Origin: an uncultured Kineothrix sp.
GTDB taxonomy: Bacteria > Bacillota > Clostridia > Lachnospirales > Lachnospiraceae
Reading direction: 5' to 3'
DNA: 64,000 nt
Assembly (NCBI GenBank): GCA_910588855.1
Contig: CAJUSR010000002.1
Span: 1-64,000, forward strand
The notes under the pieces were generated by a model that saw only the letters and a program-made list of their open reading frames with translations, was not told where the DNA came from and ran no database searches. Shown here piece by piece: positions 49,985 through 56,915 of the stretch. The position numbers were made by a program, and so were the translations under genes. Position 1 is the first letter of the stretch. Each line of letters opens with the position of its first letter.

Positions 49985-50677
49985 ATGATTTATTCAAAGG
50001 AAGTTGAAGAAATGTGTACAGTAGCACAGGGTGTGAATCACGGCTGTGCGCCTATCCCGGAAGAAGCAAATTGGGTTAAGGTGAAAGAAGTAAAAGATAT
50101 TTCCGGTTTAACACATGGTGTAGGCTGGTGCGCACCACAGCAGGGCGCTTGCAAACTTACATTGAATGTGAAGGAAGGTATCATTCAGGAAGCATTGGTA
50201 GAGACAATCGGATGCTCCGGCATGACACATTCTGCAGCTATGGCAGCTGAAATTTTGCCCGGAAGGACAGTTATGGAAGCATTGAATACGGATCTTGTAT
50301 GTGATGCTATCAATACTGCAATGAGAGAATTATTCTTACAGATTGTATACGGAAGAAGCCAGAGTGCATTCTCCGAAGACGGACTTCCTGTCGGCGCAGG
50401 CCTCGAAGACTTAGGAAAAGGGCTTAGAAGCCAGGTTGGTACAATGTATGGTACATTAAAGAAGGGTCCCCGTTATCTTGAAATGGCTGAAGGATACGTA
50501 ACAGGTATTGCATTGGATGCAGACGACCAGATTATCGGCTATCAGTTCGTAAGCCTCGGAAAAATGACAGATTTCATCAAAAAGGGCGATGATCCGAATA
50601 CAGCATGGGAGAAAGCAAAAGGTCAGTACGGTCGTGTGGCGGATGCTGTTAAGATTATCGATCCGAGAGAAGAATAA
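49985..50677 (+). CDS. Iron-sulfur cluster scaffold-like protein paired with GGGtGRT
   Basis: The 230-residue protein has several cysteines in NifU-like surroundings (HGVGWCAPQQGACKLTL and TIGCSGMTHSAAMAAE) and is named as an Fe-S scaffold-like protein in related genomes as I recall. GAAAGGAG lies nine bases before the ATG. Codon use resembles gapA, with abundant GGA, CTT and AAA in patterns of high expression. It is 14 bases from the GGGtGRT gene and so is in one operon. Its substrate and partners are unproven. Confidence 0.75.
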   Translation: MIYSKEVEEMCTVAQGVNHGCAPIPEEANWVKVKEVKDISGLTHGVGWCAPQQGACKLTLNVKEGIIQEALVETIGCSGMTHSAAMAAEILPGRTVMEALNTDLVCDAINTAMRELFLQIVYGRSQSAFSEDGLPVGAGLEDLGKGLRSQVGTMYGTLKKGPRYLEMAEGYVTGIALDADDQIIGYQFVSLGKMTDFIKKGDDPNTAWEKAKGQYGRVADAVKIIDPREE

Positions 50678-50691
50678 GGAGGACTTGGAAG

Positions 50692-51702
50692 ATGGCATTA
50701 TTTGAATCATATGAAAGAAGAATTGATAAAATTAATTCCGTATTGAGCAGCTACGGAATCTCTTCTATCGAAGAAGCTGAAAAAATCACAAAAGATGCTG
50801 GTCTTAATGTGTATGACCAGATTAAAGGCATCCAGCCGATTTGTTTTGAAAATGCATGCTGGGCTTACATTGTAGGTGCAGCGATTGCAATCAAAAAGGA
50901 TTGCAGGAAAGCGGCAGATGCTGCGGCTGCAATTGGAGAAGGGCTTCAGGCTTTCTGTATCCCCGGTTCCGTTGCGGATACACGTAAAGTAGGACTTGGA
51001 CACGGTAATCTTGGCAAGATGCTTTTGGAAGAAGAGACAGAATGTTTCTGCTTCCTGGCAGGACATGAATCTTTTGCAGCAGCAGAAGGCGCTATCGGTA
51101 TTGCAGAGAAAGCAAACAAAGTACGTCAGAAACCTTTAAGGGTTATTTTGAACGGCCTTGGAAAAGACGCTGCTCAGGTAATTTCCAGAATCAATGGATT
51201 TACATTTGTAGAGACAGAGTATGACCCGTATACCAATACGGTAAAAGAAGTTTATAGGAAATCTTATTCCGAAGGGCTTCGTGCAAAAGTAAACTGCTAC
51301 GGCGCTAACGATGTTTGTGAAGGTGTTGCTATTATGCATAAGGAAGGCGTTGATGTTTCCATTACAGGTAACTCCACCAATCCCACAAGGTTCCAGCATC
51401 CTGTTGCAGGTACATACAAAAAAGAATGTATCGAGCAGGGCAAGAAATATTTCTCCGTTGCTTCCGGTGGCGGTACAGGACGTACCCTTCACCCGGATAA
51501 TATGGCAGCAGGTCCGGCTTCTTACGGCATGACAGATACTATGGGACGTATGCATTCCGATGCACAGTTCGCAGGTTCATCTTCCGTACCGGCGCATGTT
51601 GAAATGATGGGTCTTATCGGTGCAGGAAACAACCCGATGGTTGGTATGACAGTTGCAGTTGCAGTATCCGTGCAAGAAGCAGCTGATAGCGGCAAATTCT
51701 AA
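50692..51702 (+). CDS. GGGtGRT family protein
   Basis: The 336-residue protein holds the namesake motif in VASGGGTGRTLHPDNMAAGP near residue 265. It also has long Ala/Gly-rich stretches such as AAAIGEGLQAFCIPGSVADT and several cysteines (CFENAC, CFCFLAG). The family is of unknown function and restricted mainly to anaerobes as far as I know. It follows a scaffold-like gene by 14 bases, with AGGAGG nine bases before the ATG. Codon use suggests high expression. No catalytic assignment can be made. Confidence 0.85.
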   Translation: MALFESYERRIDKINSVLSSYGISSIEEAEKITKDAGLNVYDQIKGIQPICFENACWAYIVGAAIAIKKDCRKAADAAAAIGEGLQAFCIPGSVADTRKVGLGHGNLGKMLLEEETECFCFLAGHESFAAAEGAIGIAEKANKVRQKPLRVILNGLGKDAAQVISRINGFTFVETEYDPYTNTVKEVYRKSYSEGLRAKVNCYGANDVCEGVAIMHKEGVDVSITGNSTNPTRFQHPVAGTYKKECIEQGKKYFSVASGGGTGRTLHPDNMAAGPASYGMTDTMGRMHSDAQFAGSSSVPAHVEMMGLIGAGNNPMVGMTVAVAVSVQEAADSGKF

Positions 51703-51717
51703 GAAAAATTTATATTT

Positions 51718-51763
51718 TTGGGGTTAATCAAAACAGAGGATGGTTTGGTTAGCCCTCTTTTTA
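51718..51763 (+). terminator. Terminator of the scaffold/GGGtGRT operon
   Basis: GGG-TTAATCAAA pairs with TTTGGTTAGCCC (with one bulge and G-U pairs), followed by TCTTTTTA. Confidence 0.8.
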
Positions 51764-51914
51764 CCATATAGGAAAGCTCTCGAATTTCCCATATGGTAAA
51801 AAAGTAATAATCGCACTGCGGTGGAGGGGAGCATGTCGCTGCCGCGACCCGCCGCAGGCGGAGGGGGTATCGCTCAATCATCTGATTTGATGATTTTGCG
51901 ACACCCCCTTTTTT
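51757..51914 (+). repeat. Dispersed structured repeat family B, copy 2
   Basis: CTTTTTACCATAT (51757) pairs with ATATGGTAAAAAAG (51791). The core stem is CTGCGGTGG (51816) with CCGCCGCAG (51849), inner hairpin GTCGC-TGCC-GCGAC. A different terminator-like hairpin (GGGGGT...ACCCCC, then TTTTTT) closes it. Core bases that differ from copy 1 keep pairing. Confidence 0.75.
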
Positions 51915-52206
51915 ATGCGTAGCCCCGTACAAGCCCCACTTATGCCAGGCGCTTCAGATATGGCAGAAGGTAAAGCGAAAGATGACGGTTATCGGGGCGT
52001 TCACATGTATTTTCAGATGAGCAGTTTTCACTATCCGATAGAAATCCAGTATAATACTTTTTATGACAATGGCAGACAAGGGGGCGAAAGGCAACAAATG
52101 CCTTCGCTCCCAAAGATTATGATATTTCTTTACATCTGCTTATCGTATTTTCTGTCGTCAATCTATTTTATATCGTCATAGGAGAGTTGCCCGCTTGGGT
52201 CACCAC
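51915..52206. other. Intergenic stretch without a supported gene
   Basis: It starts with a short fragment of repeat A (TAGCCCCGTAC at 51919) and ends at the fusion gene's stop. GGGAGCGAAGGC and GCCTTTCGCCCCC (minus strand, about 52111-52080) make a hairpin that may terminate the fusion gene. An 88-codon plus-strand frame here has no ribosome site and no recognisable protein. Confidence 0.45.
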
Positions 52207-54222
52207 TTAATAATTTTCTTCATGTACTTCAAAATAGCTCTGAGGGTGATTGCAGGTCGGGCAGATTTCAGGTGCTTTTGTGCCGACGATAATATGCCCG
52301 CAGTTACGGCATTCCCATACTTTCACTTCGCTTTTTTCAAATACGGATGCTGTCTCTACATTTTTTAATAAGGCACGGTACCGCTCTTCATGATGTTTTT
52401 CAACTTTGCCCACAAGCCTGAATTTGGCTGCAAGTTCGGGAAAACCTTCTTCTTCGGCTGTCTTTGCAAAGTTTTCATACATATCTGTCCATTCATAGTT
52501 TTCCCCATCTGCGGCGGCGGAGAGGTTTTCCGCTGTATGCCCGATTCCATTCAACTCTTTCAACCACATTTTGGCATGTTCTTTTTCATTATCCGCGGTT
52601 TTCAAAAACAGGCCTGCGATTTGCTCATAGCCTTCTTTTTTTGCTACAGAGGCAAAGTAGGTATATTTATTTCTTGCCTGGGATTCCCCTGCAAATGCCG
52701 CTTCCAGATTTTTTTCTGTCTGTGTTCCGGTATACTTTGTTGCTTTCATGCCTTTTTCTTCCTGTGTGGTATAGGATGATGCATTTGTTGAAGGCATGGA
52801 TGCTCTGCCTGCGTGGGCAATATTGGTATGTTCGGATATTTCTTCATTGATTGTGCAAAGGTCGTTAACGGATAAGCCATGAATATCCGTGTTGCCGGTG
52901 ATTCTAGCAAAAACTTTTAATTCTTCGGCGGAACATTTCAAATAATTTTCTACCCGTTTTGCAGCGGAATCAATATGTAATCTTTCACGCAGTTTTTCAT
53001 TTTGTGTGGCTACCCCTACCGGGCACATCCCGGTACCGCAGATACGGTACTGTTGGCAGGCTGCCGCAACCATAGCCGCTGAGGCAATTGCCACGGCGTC
53101 CGCACCCATAGCAATTGCTTTTGCAAAATCAGAAGATACCCTGAAACCACCCGTGATGATAAGGGCAATGTCAGAACCAATGGAATCCAGATATTTTCTG
53201 GCGCGATAGAGGGCATAGATTGTGGGAACGCTGGTGGAATCTCTTATTATGGCAGGAGAAGCCCCTGTTGCGCCGCCCCTTCCATCTATCGTAATAAAAT
53301 CGGGCTCGGCATAGACGCAAAATTCCAAATCCCTTTCGATGCGGCCGGCAGCAATTTTTATACCAATCGGTCGGCCTTCGCTTCGCATACGCAGTTCGCC
53401 TACCAGTTTCTTCAAATCTTCCGCACTATTGATTCCCGGGAATCTGGAGGGGCTGATAACATCCTCCCCAAGAGGTTTATTTCGGATTTTTGCGATTTCA
53501 GGGGTTACTTTACTTCCCGGCAGGTGTCCTCCCATACCCGGTTTTGTGCCTTGCCCGATTTTTATTTCGATGGCATCGGAAGTTTTTAGATTTTCATCGG
53601 TAACACTGTACAGGTTTGGAACATATTCAAAGATATATTTGTATGCTGCTTCTTTTTCTTCCGGAAGGATACCACCCTCGCCGCTGCACATGGCAGTACC
53701 GGCAGCCGCGCTTCCTTTTGCCAATGCAATCTTTGTTTCTTTGGAAAGGGCGCCGAAGGACATATGCGAGATATAAACCGGCATATCGAGAGTCATTGGC
53801 TTTTGGGCATGTTTCCCGATGACTGTTTTCAGGGATACATCGGCATGTTCCTCCAAAGGCATTGGATTTAACTGCGCTCCAAGCACAAGCACATCATCCC
53901 AGTTTGGCATTTTCATCTGTGTTCCCATTGCCTCTATTGCTGATTTCCCGGTAACGGCCATTTCGTGGATTTCGCTCATATACCTGTAATTGCTGTCTGT
54001 TTTCCGGGTTTCTTCCGGGTAGTTTAAATCTAAGCCACCGGCATTGCCGGAAGCGGGCTGCTTTTCAGATTCGGGCTGTGTAGCAGCGGGTTTTTGGGTT
54101 TCTACCGCATTGAATTTTCCGGGCGGCTGTTTACAGACAGGGCATTTCGTAAGTTCGGAAAATGGTTTCCCCTCCTTTTCTTCATCATATACATATCCAC
54201 AGATACTGCATTTGTACACCAT
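52207..54222 (-). CDS. Rubredoxin-glutamate synthase (FMN)-rubrerythrin-rubredoxin fusion
   Basis: The 671-residue protein carries four modules. Residues 1-40 are a rubredoxin with Cys5, 8, 27 and 30. Residues 65-460 are a GltB-type FMN synthase domain with the 3Fe-4S pattern CQQYRICGTGMC. Residues 492-625 are a di-iron rubrerythrin (EAAFAGESQARNKYTYF; NEKEHAKMW; VEKHHEERY). Residues 637-671 are a second rubredoxin (CRNCGH and CPTCNH). An internal ATG at 52749, eight bases after AGGAA, would give a 180-residue stand-alone rubrerythrin. It lies 15 bases after perR and should be in its operon. It probably reduces peroxide using rubredoxin electrons. Confidence 0.88.
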   Translation of the reverse strand: MVYKCSICGYVYDEEKEGKPFSELTKCPVCKQPPGKFNAVETQKPAATQPESEKQPASGNAGGLDLNYPEETRKTDSNYRYMSEIHEMAVTGKSAIEAMGTQMKMPNWDDVLVLGAQLNPMPLEEHADVSLKTVIGKHAQKPMTLDMPVYISHMSFGALSKETKIALAKGSAAAGTAMCSGEGGILPEEKEAAYKYIFEYVPNLYSVTDENLKTSDAIEIKIGQGTKPGMGGHLPGSKVTPEIAKIRNKPLGEDVISPSRFPGINSAEDLKKLVGELRMRSEGRPIGIKIAAGRIERDLEFCVYAEPDFITIDGRGGATGASPAIIRDSTSVPTIYALYRARKYLDSIGSDIALIITGGFRVSSDFAKAIAMGADAVAIASAAMVAAACQQYRICGTGMCPVGVATQNEKLRERLHIDSAAKRVENYLKCSAEELKVFARITGNTDIHGLSVNDLCTINEEISEHTNIAHAGRASMPSTNASSYTTQEEKGMKATKYTGTQTEKNLEAAFAGESQARNKYTYFASVAKKEGYEQIAGLFLKTADNEKEHAKMWLKELNGIGHTAENLSAAADGENYEWTDMYENFAKTAEEEGFPELAAKFRLVGKVEKHHEERYRALLKNVETASVFEKSEVKVWECRNCGHIIVGTKAPEICPTCNHPQSYFEVHEENY

Positions 54223-54237
54223 TATAAATACCTCCTT

Positions 54238-54600
54238 TTATCTTTTTCCCCTGCATTTTGGGCAGAGATAGAATACCTTTAAATCGTAGGACATGATTGC
54301 TTCCCCGAGCTGTTTTTCCAAATCCATTGTGATGTCATGGAAAGTGATGTCTGATAATGCCCCACATGTTCTACATACAAGATGGTCGTGCTTCCGGATT
54401 GTGTCATAGCGGTCAGGAGAACCTTCCAATGACAATTTACGTATGAGCCCTTCTTGGCACAAGCTATTTAGATTATTATATATAGTTGCCTGAACGACTT
54501 TCGGCTGAGTCTTTTTCAGCTCTAAAAAAATCTGTTCTGCCGTCATATGCCCATTAGACTGATTGATTAAATCCAACACTTGTTTAGCATATCTGGTCAT
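54238..54600 (-). CDS. perR: Peroxide-responsive Fur-family repressor PerR
   Basis: The 120-residue protein has an N-terminal winged helix (MTAEQIFLELKKTQPKVVQATIYNNLNSLCQEGLI) and the metal sites HDHLVCRTCG and FYLCPKCRGKR (two CxxC pairs for structural zinc). The TIYNNL recognition helix is PerR-like. PerR releases DNA when its iron site is oxidised by peroxide. It is upstream of the fusion gene by 15 bases and has a Per box on its own promoter. Among the Fur family, Fur or Zur are less likely because of the target. Confidence 0.9.
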   Translation of the reverse strand: MTRYAKQVLDLINQSNGHMTAEQIFLELKKTQPKVVQATIYNNLNSLCQEGLIRKLSLEGSPDRYDTIRKHDHLVCRTCGALSDITFHDITMDLEKQLGEAIMSYDLKVFYLCPKCRGKR

Positions 54601-54618
54601 CTTTCTACCACCTTCAAG

Positions 54619-54633
54619 TTAGAATTATTCTAA
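54619..54633. promoter_or_regulatory. Per box at the perR promoter
   Basis: TTAGAAT-T-ATTCTAA is a perfect 7-1-7 palindrome close to the PerR consensus TTATAATNATTATAA, and it starts where the minus-strand -10 ends. Confidence 0.85.
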
Positions 54634-54661
54634 TTATAATATTTTTCTATATTTTTGTCGA
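54633..54661 (-). promoter_or_regulatory. perR operon promoter
   Basis: On the minus strand TCGACA (54661-54656), a 17-base spacer, and a perfect TATAAT (54638-54633). Confidence 0.8.
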
Positions 54662-54671
54662 GAGTAAATCC

Positions 54672-54709
54672 GCTCATAAACAAATCTTCTTATGAGTCGA
54701 TTTTATTTT
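54672..54709 (+). terminator. Hairpin with T-run in the perR/chemoreceptor gap
   Basis: CTCATAA and TTATGAG pair, followed by TCGATTTTATTTTT. No plus-strand gene ends near it. Confidence 0.45.
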
Positions 54710-54734
54710 TGCAATTGCGCCGAGTGATTTTACA

Positions 54735-54767
54735 GTGCTGCAAGGCAGACCTTTTGACACCCGAATC
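54735..54767 (+). repeat. Dispersed repeat family D, copy 2
   Basis: The 22-base block CAGACCTTTTGACACCC..AATC at 54746 is identical to the minus-strand sequence at 38876-38897. It includes TTGACA with TAAATA 16 bases on. Confidence 0.6.
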
Positions 54768-54990
54768 TAAAGAGGTAAATACATTCGGAAACAGTATGAA
54801 CTTGATTATGAAGGGTATATGCTTCGATATGAGGATTGGATGATGCCGGCAATCGAATAAAACAGACAGCCGGTGAGAAGAAGGAAAGGGAGTGAGATGG
54901 GAATTATACTTATGATAAGATAATGATAATATAAAAAATGGTAATTGTTTTATAAAAATGTATCAACAAGCTTGTTTTTTTTATATAGTG

Positions 54991-55019
54991 TTGAATTTCC
55001 GCAAAATATTTTGTAAAAT
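54991..55019 (+). promoter_or_regulatory. Chemoreceptor promoter
   Basis: TTGAAT 54991-54996, a 17-base spacer, and TAAAAT 55014-55019. Confidence 0.65.
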
Positions 55020-55080
55020 AAAAACAGTTTACCTTAAAATAAATGATGAAATGCTAGGTACACTTGAAAGGAGCGGCAAA

Positions 55081-56763
55081 ATGAAAAAAGCAATCAATCA
55101 ATCTTTACTGACCTTCATTTTAAATGGGGTATCTATTTGCGCATTAATATTTATGGTGCTATCCCTGCTGAGTTACAGCTATGCAAATAAGGAGCTGCAG
55201 CAGGCTAGTGAAGACCGGTTTGAACTGACTTATAATGCAAACCGGTTTATGAACGGTTCTGCCTATTTGACAAATGAGGTGCGCGCTTTTGCTGCCACAG
55301 GTGATCAAGAGCATTATGACAACTATTGGAATGAAGTCAACAATTTAAAGAACCGGGATATCGGTGTAGCGGCGATGCAGGAAATCGGCATTACACCGGA
55401 AGAGCAGACGATGATTGACGATATGTCTTCGCTTTCCAACGAACTGGTGCCCTTGGAAGATGAAGCGATGAAAAATGTGCAGGCAGGAAAAAGGGAAGAG
55501 GCAATTGATTATGTGTATGGAACGGATTATAAGACATCCATTGAAAAAATAAATTCTTTAAAAGAGCAGTTTTTGACAAGGTTGGATGCAAGGGCAAAGG
55601 AAGAAGTGGATACTTTGTCAAGGAGGACAGAGATTATCAGCACCGCAATATTTATTGCGGTTCTTGTTGTAGGCATTATGCAGCTTTGCAGTATGATATT
55701 TATTAGAAAAAGAGTTCTTCACCCGGTGATTACGGTGAAAAAGCAGATGGGAGAGATTTCACAGGGGAACCTTTCCGCGGAGTTCGCGTTACAGTCCGAC
55801 ACTTCTGAGATTGGGATGCTTGTAGAATCAATCCATGAGACAAAGAGGGAGTTAAAAAAATATATCCATGATATTGACTCAAAGTTAAACCAGATGGCGA
55901 ATGGGAAGATGGATTTGGAAATCGGCAATGATTACCGTGGCGAATTTCTTCCTATTCAAAAAGCCATGCATCAAATCGTAGATTCATTGAACAATGCCCT
56001 TTCAAGGATTAACGATACGGCAGGTCAGGTGTCGGAGGAATCCAAAAGGATGGCATCCGATGCGGAAGTGCTTTCCAGCGGAGCCGTAGAACAGGCGTCT
56101 GCCGTAGAAGAATTGTCTGCGAGCATTCAGGAACTGGCCGGTCAGGTAGACCGCACTTCTGCGGATGCGGATAATGCAAGAAAGAGTTCTACCGATGCGG
56201 CGAACCAGTTGGAAATCTGCAATCAAAAGATGGGGGATTTGACAAAGGCTATGGATGAAATTTCCAATGCTTCCCAACAGATTGGAGGGATTATAAAGAC
56301 GATAGAAGACATTTCTTTCCAGACAACCCTTTTGGCATTGAATGCAGCGGTAGAGGCGGCGCGTGCCGGGGAAGCGGGGAAAGGCTTTGCAGTCGTTGCA
56401 GAAGAAGTGAAAAGCCTGGCTAACAAGAGTTCGGATTCAGCCCAGAATATTACGGAGTTGATTGAAAATTCCATTATGCTGATACAGCAAGGCTCTTCTT
56501 TATCGAAAGATACTACGGAAGCTCTTGCGGTAGGGGTTATGGGCGCACGGAAATCAACGGATTTGATGGAGAGGATTGCGGATTCTGCGTTGCAGCAATC
56601 CCAGTCGCTGCAGCAGTTGACGCTTGGTATGGAACAGATATCGGGGGTCGTTCAGACAAATGCCTCTACGGCGGAAAAATCGGCTATGTCGGCGAAAGAA
56701 CTTTACAGTCAGGCAGAGGAACTGAAGGTTTCTATCCAGCAGTTTAAGCTTCACCGGGTATAA
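55081..56763 (+). CDS. Methyl-accepting chemotaxis protein
   Basis: The 560-residue receptor has two membrane helices (about 9-30 and 185-206) around a four-helix-bundle-like sensor of about 150 residues, then a HAMP domain (RKRVLHPVITVKKQMGEISQG) and a long coiled-coil signalling domain with the conserved tip IEDISFQTTLLALNAAVEAARAGEAG split across 435-465. GAAAGGAG lies nine bases before ATG 55081. The frame is open 41 codons further upstream without a ribosome site. The ligand is unknown. Confidence 0.92.
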   Translation: MKKAINQSLLTFILNGVSICALIFMVLSLLSYSYANKELQQASEDRFELTYNANRFMNGSAYLTNEVRAFAATGDQEHYDNYWNEVNNLKNRDIGVAAMQEIGITPEEQTMIDDMSSLSNELVPLEDEAMKNVQAGKREEAIDYVYGTDYKTSIEKINSLKEQFLTRLDARAKEEVDTLSRRTEIISTAIFIAVLVVGIMQLCSMIFIRKRVLHPVITVKKQMGEISQGNLSAEFALQSDTSEIGMLVESIHETKRELKKYIHDIDSKLNQMANGKMDLEIGNDYRGEFLPIQKAMHQIVDSLNNALSRINDTAGQVSEESKRMASDAEVLSSGAVEQASAVEELSASIQELAGQVDRTSADADNARKSSTDAANQLEICNQKMGDLTKAMDEISNASQQIGGIIKTIEDISFQTTLLALNAAVEAARAGEAGKGFAVVAEEVKSLANKSSDSAQNITELIENSIMLIQQGSSLSKDTTEALAVGVMGARKSTDLMERIADSALQQSQSLQQLTLGMEQISGVVQTNASTAEKSAMSAKELYSQAEELKVSIQQFKLHRV

Positions 56764-56845
56764 GCCAACTATTTTCTATAAGCGGCAGGAATCTGCTTTG
56801 TAAGATGGCAGGCATTTTTATTTGATAGATTGCTTGGATGAAATA

Positions 56846-56875
56846 GGCAACAGGGAAGGGAACGGAACTGTTGCC
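56846..56875 (+). promoter_or_regulatory. Inverted repeat upstream of metH
   Basis: GGCAACAG and CTGTTGCC are eight-base perfect arms around a 14-base loop, 40 bases before the metH ATG. There is no U-run. It could be an operator or leader stem. Confidence 0.45.
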
Positions 56876-56915
56876 ATAAAATTTATTCGGTATTAGGAAA
56901 GGACTAGTTTAGAAA

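Noticed and set aside
51915..52181. An 88-codon frame before the fusion gene
   Set aside because: Starts within a terminator tail and repeat fragment, has no ribosome site, and shows no recognisable domain.
54655..54843. A 62-codon frame between perR and the chemoreceptor
   Set aside because: It crosses repeat D and a terminator-like hairpin, starts at TTG inside the perR -35 region, and has no ribosome site.
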